From: Susulua sp964536195
Lineage (GTDB): Bacteria > Omnitrophota > Gorgyraeia > Duberdicusellales > 4484-171
Assembly: GCA_964536195.1 (NCBI GenBank)
Contig: CAZHVO010000023.1
Coordinates: 1 to 13,567, forward strand
Reading direction: 5' to 3'
DNA length: 13,567 bases
Shown here piece by piece: positions 1 through 5,797 of this stretch. Within the stretch, counting starts at the first letter, position 1. Each line of letters starts with the position of its first letter. A program made the translations under genes and the position numbers. The notes beneath the pieces were generated by a model. The model worked only from the letters and a program-made list of their open reading frames with translations, searched no databases and was not told where the DNA came from.

Positions 1-90
1 ACCCTTAAGGCAAGAACCTACTTCCTTCAGAGGCCGAATTTCTAGAAAATCCCCTACATCTAATCTTATTAGTCGTCTTTTCTCATCCAT
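1..90 (-). CDS. PilZ-like domain protein, N-terminal 30 residues only
   Basis: An ATG at 90 opens a frame of 30 codons that runs off the left edge without a stop. The visible start, MDEKRRLIRLDVGDFLEIRP, resembles the opening of PilZ domains: an RxxxR element (Arg5/Arg9) followed by a short strand of the xRLDVxxxxEIRxL type. In PilZ proteins this arginine motif binds cyclic di-GMP, usually to control motility, adhesion or polysaccharide output. The second PilZ motif (DxSxxG) would lie outside the window, so the assignment rests on a short segment. The gene starts 22 bases after the ribD stop. A GGAAG stretch lies just before the ATG, and an exact extended -10 element overlaps the gap, so it may have its own promoter. 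It could instead be an unrelated small protein. Confidence 0.5.
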   Translation of the reverse strand, partial: MDEKRRLIRLDVGDFLEIRPLKEVGSCLKG

Positions 91-98
91 AGCTTCCA

Positions 99-107
99 AT
101 TATAACA
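99..107 (-). promoter_or_regulatory. Extended -10 promoter element upstream of the PilZ-like gene
   Basis: On the minus strand the sequence TGTTATAAT is an exact match to the extended -10 consensus TGnTATAAT. It lies in the 22-base gap between ribD and the PilZ-like gene. No good -35 hexamer is seen at the usual distance, which extended -10 promoters tolerate. Exactly 8 bases separate the hexamer from the ATG at 90, so transcription would start within about 0 to 3 bases of the start codon. In AT-rich DNA such a match can arise by chance. Confidence 0.4.
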
Positions 108-112
108 GAAAA

Positions 113-1204
113 TCAATATTTAGGATAGCCCCAAGCAAGAATATCTTTACCTATCCGCTTTATCTTAAAATTCTCTAGGCTAGGGGCAGTTTTGAGGGTA
201 GAAAACCCTTCTGCCCCTATAGAACTAAGAGCGGCTCTACCGCCTATAACCTTAGGGGCGATAAAGAAAAAAGCTTTATCCACTTCCTTTTTGATAAAAA
301 ACTGACCCAAAGTTTGAGACCCGCCTTCAACAAAAACAGACATTAGGCCCAGAGAGTAAAGAATTTTTAAGATTTTCTCTATTGGCAGCCAGCCTTTTTT
401 TTCTTTTAAAAAGAAAACCTTAACTTTATCCGGAATCTTTTTTCTCTTAAGCTTACTCTTGTCAGAAGTAAAAATTATTAACTTATCAGGGTTCTTCTCC
501 AAAAGATAAGAATCTAAAGGTATATTAAGCCGAGGAGAAATCACTGCTTTAAAAGGAAACCTCTTTAGGCCATTGAGACCAGGATTATCTTTTATAAGAG
601 TATTAGCCCCTATTAAGACGCAATCGTACTTATCTCTTAATTTTTTAGAAAATTTTCGGCTTGAACTTGAGGTAATCCATTGAGATATACCTTTTTGAGT
701 AGCGATCTTTCCGTCTAAACTCTGAGCCACCTTGGCTACTACAAAAGGCTTTTTCTCTCTCATGTTTTTAAAAAATATTTCGTTAAGTTCCTGGGCTTCT
801 TTTTTACATAAACCTACTTCTACTTTAATTCCGGCCTTTCTTAATTTTTTTATTGATTTACCATTAACCCTAGGATTAGGGTCCGCTGTAGCAATAACTA
901 CCCTTTTTATGTCTCTTTTAATAATCTCATCAACACAGGGTCCGGTTCGGCCAAAGCCGCAACAGGGCTCTAGGTTAACATAAAGAGTGCTGCCGCTTAA
1001 TTTCTTCTTAGCTGCTCTTATTGCTTCTACCTCTGCATGGGGCCCTCCGGCTTTATGGTGATAACCAAAAGACAAAATCTTATTATTCTTAACAAAAAGT
1101 GCTCCTACTAAAGGATTGGGTGAAGTAAACCCTTCTCCTTTTTTCGCTAAAGAAAAGGTCTTTTTCAAAAAGCAAAGATCTTGCTTAAGTTTCGCCTTTA
1201 ACAC
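113..1204 (-). CDS. ribD: Bifunctional riboflavin biosynthesis deaminase/reductase RibD
   Basis: RibD carries out two successive cytosolic steps of riboflavin synthesis: deamination of the pyrimidine formed from GTP, then NADPH-dependent reduction of its ribose. Residues 1-145 form the zinc deaminase domain, with HAE at 56-58 and Cys81 and Cys90 as zinc ligands. Residues about 153-363 form the reductase domain, with SLDGKIAT near 162-169, VEGG at 292-295 and PKVIGG at 317-322. The 363 residues match the family. I chose the GTG at 1204 because homology begins about eight residues later and a GAGG lies five bases upstream; it overlaps the preceding phosphoesterase gene by 7 bases. A TTG at 1243 would add 13 residues of unlikely sequence. 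In the PCxHxGxTxPC motif the usual histidine is Gly83. ribD is separated from ribBA-ribH by nusB and the phosphoesterase gene. Confidence 0.93.
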   Translation of the reverse strand: MLKAKLKQDLCFLKKTFSLAKKGEGFTSPNPLVGALFVKNNKILSFGYHHKAGGPHAEVEAIRAAKKKLSGSTLYVNLEPCCGFGRTGPCVDEIIKRDIKRVVIATADPNPRVNGKSIKKLRKAGIKVEVGLCKKEAQELNEIFFKNMREKKPFVVAKVAQSLDGKIATQKGISQWITSSSSRKFSKKLRDKYDCVLIGANTLIKDNPGLNGLKRFPFKAVISPRLNIPLDSYLLEKNPDKLIIFTSDKSKLKRKKIPDKVKVFFLKEKKGWLPIEKILKILYSLGLMSVFVEGGSQTLGQFFIKKEVDKAFFFIAPKVIGGRAALSSIGAEGFSTLKTAPSLENFKIKRIGKDILAWGYPKY

Positions 1205-2031
1205 TTCTCCCTCTCTAAACGGCTCTTCATATCCTCTACCCAAGTATAAGGTATGCTTACTTCTCCAACTTCTACAAACTCCTTATAACTTCCATGAGCA
1301 TCAGAACCGCCGCTTTGCAGCCGTTGGAATTTAATTGCCATATCTCTATAAAGTAATCTCTTGGCAAGAGACATTGTGGGATAAACTGTTTCCAGCCCGT
1401 CAACGCCTAAAGAAATAAACTCTTCTACCCAAGATTGGTCAGGAATCGCATGAGGATGGGCAATAAAACTTAACCCTCCGAATTTTCTAATAAGCTGAAT
1501 TGCTTCTTCTACTGAATATTTAAAACGACCTCTATAAGCAGGTCTTCCTGGAGAAAGGTACTTTGTAAAAGCCTGGCGCAAAGTTTTAACCTTGCCCTTC
1601 TCTAAAAGGTATAAAGCCAGATGTAACCTTGTAGGCATTGCCACTTTTATTTTTGAAAACAACTCTTCAACATCAACCTCTACGCCTAAAGAGTTTAACT
1701 TCTCCCCCATCCATAAGAGCCTTTCTCTTCTTAATTCCTTTACTTGGGCTAACTCTGATTTTAATTCCCTATTTTCAGGATCAACAAAATAAGCTAGAAT
1801 ATGAACCTCTACCTCTTTATGTTCGGCGCTTAGCTCAAAACCTTCAATCAACTCAATGCCATAACTCTTGCTGTAAGCACGAGCAGAATTCATGCCATCA
1901 AGAGTATCATGATCAGTAACAGCAATGCAAGCTAGCCCCTTTTCCTTGGCCTGTTTAAAAATAGTCTCTAAACCAGCGTCACTGTCAGAGAAATTAGAGT
2001 GAATATGTAAATCGCATCTCTTCTCGTCCAT
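1198..2031 (-). CDS. PHP-domain metal-dependent phosphoesterase (RNase AM/YciV-like)
   Basis: This 277-residue protein is a stand-alone PHP-domain phosphoesterase. All expected metal ligands are visible: HxH at His9/His11, Asp16, Asp40-His41 in the TDHD motif, Glu66, His77, His192 in AHPH, and Asp244/His246 in GSDAH. The PHP core flanks a helical insertion at about 90-165, as in the YciV/TrpH group. E. coli YciV (RNase AM) is a 5'-to-3' exonuclease that also removes the 3' phosphate from 3',5'-bisphosphonucleotides; a similar role in RNA turnover is likely but is inferred from family only. The ATG at 2031 lies 3 bases after the nusB stop, with GGAG about 11 bases upstream. Its 3' end overlaps ribD by 7 bases, suggesting translational coupling. 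The exact substrate cannot be read from the sequence. Confidence 0.88.
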   Translation of the reverse strand: MDEKRCDLHIHSNFSDSDAGLETIFKQAKEKGLACIAVTDHDTLDGMNSARAYSKSYGIELIEGFELSAEHKEVEVHILAYFVDPENRELKSELAQVKELRRERLLWMGEKLNSLGVEVDVEELFSKIKVAMPTRLHLALYLLEKGKVKTLRQAFTKYLSPGRPAYRGRFKYSVEEAIQLIRKFGGLSFIAHPHAIPDQSWVEEFISLGVDGLETVYPTMSLAKRLLYRDMAIKFQRLQSGGSDAHGSYKEFVEVGEVSIPYTWVEDMKSRLEREKC

Positions 2032-2034
2032 ATC

Positions 2035-2478
2035 TTAAGAAACTCCTTGGCCTTGGTTAGTATTCTTCTCTTTGCTCCTTTCCATCTTGTATATTTTATC
2101 TAGTATTCCATTGACAAATCGGGGTGAATCAATATCACCAAAGCGTTTTGCCAACTCGATAGCTTCATTTATGGCAACTTTAGGAGGAATATCCTCTGAG
2201 AAGAGCAGCTCAAAACATCCCAACCTTAAAATATTTCGATCAACAACTGCCATCCTTTTGATCTCCCAGTTTTTTACGTATTTTTTTATCAAAGCATCAA
2301 TTGAAGGCATATTGGTTACCACTCCTTCTACCAAAAGGGAAAAGAAGTCAATAACTTCTTGTTTTTGAGGGTAATTTTCTGAATAATCCTGGAGGGCCTG
2401 ATGAAAATCAACTTTTGATATCTCTATTTGATAAAGAAGAGATAAAGCTGTTGCTCTTGCTTTTGATCTTAAACGCAT
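2035..2478 (-). CDS. nusB: Transcription antitermination factor NusB
   Basis: NusB is a small all-helical RNA-binding protein. With NusE (ribosomal protein S10) it binds boxA in nascent rRNA and prevents premature termination. The 147-residue product begins MRLRSKARATALSLLYQ, the usual RxxARxxALxxLYQ helix 1 of the family. It ends with the conserved core seen as DRNILRLGCFELL, INEAIELAKRFG and FVNGILDKI. The ATG at 2478 fits family alignments; an upstream in-frame TTG at 2496 would add six residues without homology. No Shine-Dalgarno sequence precedes the ATG, which lies 37 bases after the ribH stop, so translation may depend on ribosomes finishing ribH. The ribH-nusB pairing is common in bacteria. 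Confidence 0.95.
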   Translation of the reverse strand: MRLRSKARATALSLLYQIEISKVDFHQALQDYSENYPQKQEVIDFFSLLVEGVVTNMPSIDALIKKYVKNWEIKRMAVVDRNILRLGCFELLFSEDIPPKVAINEAIELAKRFGDIDSPRFVNGILDKIYKMERSKEKNTNQGQGVS

Positions 2479-2515
2479 AATAGGACAAATTGTCAAAATG
2501 ATTATCTGTTCGCAA

Positions 2516-2974
2516 TTATATCTGCGAAAAAATATCTGCCATTTCTAGAGCTGCTAAGGCAGCGTCTCTACCTTTATTCCCTTGTTTTGCTCCTGCTCTC
2601 TCTACTGCTTGCTCTACAGTATCAGCAGTGATTATCCCAAAGGTAGCCGGAATTTTCTTATCTTGTGAAATCCTAGCTACTCCCTTGGCAACCTCAGATG
2701 CAATATACTCAAAATGAGAAGTTTCTCCTCTTATCACTGCTCCCAAGGCGACAACAGCATTAAATTTCTTAGTATCTAACTTGCTTAATACTTGAGGTAT
2801 CTCAAAAGAACCTGGTGTCCAAATAACAAAGATATTTTCCTTAGTTACTCCTGATTTATTTAGAGTATCCACACAACCTTGAAGTAGTTGATTACTAATG
2901 AATTCATTGAACCGTGAAATAACAATTGCGATCTTCTTGCCTTTACCTAAAAAACTTCCTTTTATCTCCTTCAT
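2516..2974 (-). CDS. ribH: 6,7-dimethyl-8-ribityllumazine synthase
   Basis: RibH condenses 3,4-dihydroxy-2-butanone 4-phosphate (made by the upstream RibBA) with the ribitylaminopyrimidine made after RibD action, giving the lumazine precursor of riboflavin. The 152-residue length is typical. Diagnostic motifs are SRFN at 20-23 (Phe22 stacks on the substrate), PGSFEIP at 54-60, and GAVIRGETSHFE at 78-89, whose His87 corresponds to the catalytic histidine. A GNKG sequence at 132-135 matches the C-terminal phosphate-side motif. The ATG at 2974 is preceded by AAAGGAGGT, the strongest ribosome-binding site in the window. The gene starts 18 bases after the ribBA stop. Family members usually form 60-subunit shells or pentamers; which applies here cannot be seen. 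Confidence 0.97.
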   Translation of the reverse strand: MKEIKGSFLGKGKKIAIVISRFNEFISNQLLQGCVDTLNKSGVTKENIFVIWTPGSFEIPQVLSKLDTKKFNAVVALGAVIRGETSHFEYIASEVAKGVARISQDKKIPATFGIITADTVEQAVERAGAKQGNKGRDAALAALEMADIFSQI

Positions 2975-2978
2975 CCTT

Positions 2979-2987
2979 ACCTCCTTT
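2979..2987 (-). promoter_or_regulatory. Very strong ribosome-binding site of ribH
   Basis: The minus strand reads AAAGGAGGT shortly before the ribH ATG, a near-perfect complement to a standard 16S rRNA 3' end. This shows the organism uses canonical Shine-Dalgarno initiation and makes the SD-less starts elsewhere in the window more notable. Confidence 0.85.
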
Positions 2988-2992
2988 GTCTC

Positions 2993-4180
2993 CTATATCA
3001 TATGGTCCATTTTTTTCTTCTTTGTCTCTAAATAATACTTGCTATCCTCTGCCTCTTCTATTTTTATTGGCACTCGTTCAACAACTTCTAAACCGTAACC
3101 TTCAAGGCCAATAATTTTCTTAGGATTATTTGTAAGAAGCTTAATCCTTTTTACCCCTAAATCTGCTAAAACTTGTGCTCCGATTCCATAATCTCTTAGG
3201 TCAGAGGGAAAACCCAACAAACGATTTGCCTCTACAGTATCAACTCCCTTTTCCTGCAAACTATAGGCTTTTATCTTATTCTTTAAACCAATGCCTCTTC
3301 CTTCTTGACGCAGGTAAAGAAGAACTCCTCCTTCTCTGCCTATTGCCTCTAGAGACCTTCTAAGTTGATTGCCACAGTCGCAGCGTCGCGAAAGAAATGT
3401 ATCACCAGTAAGACACTCTGAGTGTGCGCGAACAAGAATAGGTTTATCAGTAATATCTCCTTTAACCAAGGCAACATGCTCGCTTCCGTCAATCAAAGAC
3501 TCATAAAGGAAAAAGCTAAACTGCCCATACTCGGTAGGTAAATTTACTTTTTCCACTAGCTTTATTAACTTCTCTTTTCTTCGACGATACTCAATCAGCG
3601 AAGCAATAGTACATATTTTTAAATTATGTTTCTTAGCGAATTTAATTAAATCGGGAAGCCTAGCCATAGAGCCATCTTCATTTATAATTTCACAAATCAC
3701 TCCAGCAGGATAAAGACCAGCCAATTTTGTAAAATCAACAGCTGCTTCAGTATGTCCAGCCCTTACTAGGACTCCGCCCTCTTTTGCCTCTAAAGGAAAG
3801 GTATGTCCGGGTTTTGTTAGATCTTGAAAGATGCTTTTTGGTGAAATTAAAACCTCTATTGTTCTAGCTCGATCAAAGGCTGAAATTCCAGTAGTTGTAC
3901 CCATCGCTGCATCTACTGAAACTCTCCAGGCTGTCTTAAAAGGATCTGCTCCAGCCGCATGGTGCATAGGACCTAAGCCTAATCTTTCAATCCTTTTCTT
4001 TGTAAGAGGAACGCAGACTAAACCCTTAGCCTCAGTGATCATAAAATTGATGACTTCAGGCGTAGCAAAACTAGCAGCGACAACTAGATCTCCCTCATTC
4101 TCTCTAGCCTCATCATCAACCACAATAATCGGTCGACCAGCTTTTATTTCTTTAAGAATATCTTCAATATGGGCAAACAT
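2993..4180 (-). CDS. ribBA: Bifunctional DHBP synthase / GTP cyclohydrolase II RibBA
   Basis: This 395-residue fusion starts both branches of riboflavin synthesis. The N-terminal part (about 1-200) is 3,4-dihydroxy-2-butanone 4-phosphate synthase, acting on ribulose 5-phosphate. It shows VDDEARENEGD at 21-31 with acidic metal/substrate residues, TTGISAFDRA at 96-105 and RAGHTEA at 140-146. The C-terminal part (about 205-395) is GTP cyclohydrolase II. Its zinc cysteines are Cys256, Cys267 and Cys269, followed by RQEGRGIGL at 291-299, DLRDYGIGAQ at 327-336 and LLTNNPKK at 348-355. Both active sites look intact. The ATG at 4180 has AGGAG at good spacing and matches family starts; a GTG at 4231 would add 17 residues and overlap rpsI. 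The gene follows rpsI after 35 bases, with no room for an FMN riboswitch. Confidence 0.96.
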   Translation of the reverse strand: MFAHIEDILKEIKAGRPIIVVDDEARENEGDLVVAASFATPEVINFMITEAKGLVCVPLTKKRIERLGLGPMHHAAGADPFKTAWRVSVDAAMGTTTGISAFDRARTIEVLISPKSIFQDLTKPGHTFPLEAKEGGVLVRAGHTEAAVDFTKLAGLYPAGVICEIINEDGSMARLPDLIKFAKKHNLKICTIASLIEYRRRKEKLIKLVEKVNLPTEYGQFSFFLYESLIDGSEHVALVKGDITDKPILVRAHSECLTGDTFLSRRCDCGNQLRRSLEAIGREGGVLLYLRQEGRGIGLKNKIKAYSLQEKGVDTVEANRLLGFPSDLRDYGIGAQVLADLGVKRIKLLTNNPKKIIGLEGYGLEVVERVPIKIEEAEDSKYYLETKKKKMDHMI

Positions 4181-4186
4181 AATTTT

Positions 4187-4191
4187 CTCCT
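4187..4191 (-). promoter_or_regulatory. Ribosome-binding site that decides the ribBA start
   Basis: AGGAG on the minus strand lies six bases before the ATG at 4180. This supports that ATG over the upstream in-frame GTG at 4231, which lies inside rpsI. Confidence 0.8.
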
Positions 4192-4215
4192 GGAAAGATG
4201 AATACGAAGAATGAA

Positions 4216-4626
4216 TTATCGCTTGGTCCACTGGAAGCGACGACGGGCACCTTTGCGACCATACTTCTTTCTTTCTTTTGCCCGGGGGTCACGAGTAAGT
4301 AAATCTTCTCTTCGTAATAAAGCTCTTAACTGAGGATTCCATTCTACTAGGCACCGAGAGATACCTAGGCTTACTGCTCCAGCTTGACCGCTTACTCCGC
4401 CGCCATCTACATTAGCAAAGACATCTATCTTGCCTTGGAGTTCGGTAACTATCAGAGGTTTTTTAACTTGCATTATATTATCAATAGTCGAAAAATAATT
4501 TTCAATATCTTTACCATTAATAAGGATTTTACCTTTTCCTTTGGGAATAAATCTTACACGGGCACCGGCTTCTTTTCTTCGGCCGGTAGCCATAAATATT
4601 TCTTTATCTTTATTTGCTTCTTTCAT
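4216..4626 (-). CDS. rpsI: 30S ribosomal protein S9
   Basis: S9 is a small-subunit head protein whose basic C-terminal tail reaches the P-site tRNA. The 136-residue product shows the ATGRRKEAGARVR segment at 13-25, the GGGVSGQAGA segment in the middle, and the arginine-rich tail ending in FQWTKR. The last residue is arginine, as in most bacteria, where it contacts tRNA. The ATG at 4626 starts 2 bases after the rplM stop and has a modest AGTAGGT upstream. An in-frame ATG 11 residues later would give the shorter N-terminus seen in some species, but it lacks a ribosome-binding site. rplM-rpsI is one of the most conserved bacterial gene pairs. Confidence 0.97.
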   Translation of the reverse strand: MKEANKDKEIFMATGRRKEAGARVRFIPKGKGKILINGKDIENYFSTIDNIMQVKKPLIVTELQGKIDVFANVDGGGVSGQAGAVSLGISRCLVEWNPQLRALLRREDLLTRDPRAKERKKYGRKGARRRFQWTKR

Positions 4627-4628
4627 AG

Positions 4629-5054
4629 TTAAATACCTACTGTTTGTGGTTTTTGGGCCGTCTGCTTATGCGTACTTTCAGGATAAATTTTCAAAGATTT
4701 AAGCATCTGAGCGCCTAAATTACTCTTAGGGAGCATTCCTCTTACAGCCAAGTAAAGCGCACGAGTAGGATTCTTATCCATCAATACTTTAAGGCTCATC
4801 TCCTTACGGCCGCTAGGATAACCAGTAAATTTATCATAAATTTTATTTTCCCGCTTATTTGCGCTAAACTTTATAAACTTGGCATTTGTTACAATAACCC
4901 TATCCCCGCAAAGAAAATTTGGAGTATAAGTAGGCTTAGTCTTGCCTTGCAGTATCCTGGCTATACGGGTAGACATCCTGCCCAAAACCTTATCCTTGGC
5001 ATCGATAAGCACCCATTTTCGCTCTTCCTTATTGAAAAATTTAGTCTTTTTCAT
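4629..5054 (-). CDS. rplM: 50S ribosomal protein L13
   Basis: L13 is an early-assembly protein of the large subunit. The 141-residue product has the standard start KWVLIDAKDKVLGRMSTRIA, the GDRVIVTNA segment, KFTGYPSGRK, and the conserved AVRGMLPKSNLGAQMLKSLKIY block. The length is normal. The ATG at 5054 has no recognisable Shine-Dalgarno sequence. A -35/-10 pair just upstream (5063-5090) would start transcription at or within about two bases of the ATG, so the mRNA may be leaderless. The gene follows hisA after 32 bases and is coupled to rpsI with a 2-base gap, so the ribosomal pair probably has its own promoter within a longer transcribed region. Confidence 0.97.
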   Translation of the reverse strand: MKKTKFFNKEERKWVLIDAKDKVLGRMSTRIARILQGKTKPTYTPNFLCGDRVIVTNAKFIKFSANKRENKIYDKFTGYPSGRKEMSLKVLMDKNPTRALYLAVRGMLPKSNLGAQMLKSLKIYPESTHKQTAQKPQTVGI

Positions 5055-5062
5055 AGACAGCT

Positions 5063-5090
5063 TTTATATCATATTTGACAATAATGTCAA
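5063..5090 (-). promoter_or_regulatory. Candidate sigma-70 promoter for rplM-rpsI
   Basis: On the minus strand a perfect TTGACA (5090-5085) is followed after 16 bases by TATAAA (5068-5063, five of six matches to consensus). The TGA stop codon of hisA lies inside the -35 hexamer. Eight bases separate the -10 element from the rplM ATG, so the predicted start point lies at or just before the ATG. The position, before a highly expressed ribosomal operon with no ribosome-binding site, supports a real promoter. It is not proven. Confidence 0.6.
5075..5090. repeat. Short perfect inverted repeat at the hisA/rplM junction
   Basis: The sequence ttgacaataatgtcaa has perfect 6-base arms around a 4-base centre. 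On the minus strand its first arm is also the -35 element of the rplM promoter candidate and covers the hisA stop codon. It is too AT-rich and lacks a U-tract, so it is not a terminator. It could be an operator for a dimeric regulator or only a by-product of the -35 sequence. Confidence 0.4.
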
Positions 5091-5797
5091 TATTTATTTA
5101 TACTTTCCGAATCTATCCTTCCTTCATAGAGAGCTTTACCAACAATTACCCCCCAAATAAAGGGAGTTTCTTCCTTTATTCTCTTGATATCTTCAGGGGA
5201 AGATACCCCTCCGGAGACGATAATGTTAGCTTTTTTAAATGACGAAAACTCCTTTACTGGCTCTAAATTTAACCCCTCTAGAGTTCCATCCCGAGAAATA
5301 TCCGTATATATTATCCACTTTATTCCCCTCTCGACTAGGCTTTTGATGAAATCTAAGGCTTCAAGCGAGGTCTTCTCCTGCCAGCCCTTTACAGCAACCT
5401 GGGAACCAATAGTATCTACGCTTACAGCAATCCTCTCAAGGCCTACTGCTCTTATTAAATCCTTAAGGAACTTATCCTCTAAACTCTTGGTCCCCACTAT
5501 TATTCTCTGGGCCCCCAAAGATATTAGCTTCTTTGCTTTCTCTATGTCGCGAATTCCTCCACCTACCTCTACCTTAATATCAACTTCCTCTAGAATCTTA
5601 GCAATGATTTCTGAATTATCTTCCTGGCCTAAGGCAGCTGATAAATCAACTAAGTGGAGAAGCTCTGCTCCTTTCCCCTTCCATTCTCTGGCTACCTGAA
5701 GAGGATTGTTGCTATACACAGTAGAATCAGCAGGGTTCCCTCTGAGGAGACGAACAACCCTCCCTTCCCATAGATCAATTGCTGGTATTACTAACAT
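5087..5797 (-). CDS. hisA: ProFAR isomerase HisA
   Basis: HisA is a TIM-barrel enzyme that performs the Amadori rearrangement of ProFAR to PRFAR in histidine synthesis. The 236-residue length is typical. The catalytic aspartates are visible: Asp8 in IPAIDLW and Asp128 in SVDT. The two phosphate-binding half-barrel glycine motifs appear as VGGGIRD at 78-84 and VSGGVSS at 194-200. The YTDISRDGT motif at 164-172 is the standard second-half signature that also distinguishes HisA from HisF. The ATG at 5797 overlaps the end of hisH by 7 bases and has only a weak ribosome-binding site, implying coupled translation. In most his operons hisF follows; here the ribosomal pair rplM-rpsI follows instead. 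Confidence 0.96.
   Translation of the reverse strand: MLVIPAIDLWEGRVVRLLRGNPADSTVYSNNPLQVAREWKGKGAELLHLVDLSAALGQEDNSEIIAKILEEVDIKVEVGGGIRDIEKAKKLISLGAQRIIVGTKSLEDKFLKDLIRAVGLERIAVSVDTIGSQVAVKGWQEKTSLEALDFIKSLVERGIKWIIYTDISRDGTLEGLNLEPVKEFSSFKKANIIVSGGVSSPEDIKRIKEETPFIWGVIVGKALYEGRIDSESINKY

Noticed and set aside
1205..1243. TTG at 1243 as the ribD start
   Set aside because: The extra 13 residues lie inside the phosphoesterase gene and do not match RibD proteins; the GTG at 1204 fits better.
2466..2496. TTGACA as a -35 element for a nusB promoter
   Set aside because: The only -10-like hexamers at suitable distance lie downstream of the nusB ATG, so it cannot drive full-length nusB.
2479..2496. 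TTG at 2496 as the nusB start
   Set aside because: It adds six residues lacking family similarity; the ATG at 2478 gives the standard N-terminus.
2964..2986. Third copy of the hisH repeat (AAGGATGAAGG) at the ribH start
   Set aside because: The match is explained by the ribosome-binding site followed by ATG AAG GAG, so it is probably coincidence.
3831..4214. A 127-codon plus-strand open frame opposite ribBA
   Set aside because: ribBA on the minus strand is unmistakable across this whole stretch; the antisense frame has no recognisable family.
4181..4215. FMN riboswitch upstream of ribBA
   Set aside because: Only 35 non-coding bases separate rpsI from ribBA, far too few for the aptamer.
4181..4231. 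GTG at 4231 as the ribBA start
   Set aside because: It overlaps rpsI and adds 17 non-conserved residues, whereas the ATG at 4180 has a good ribosome-binding site.
5075..5090. Transcription terminator after hisA
   Set aside because: The inverted repeat has short AT-rich arms and no following U-tract on the minus strand.
5184..5699. A 171-codon plus-strand open frame opposite hisA
   Set aside because: It is the antisense shadow of a clear hisA gene, has no domain resemblance and no ribosome-binding context.
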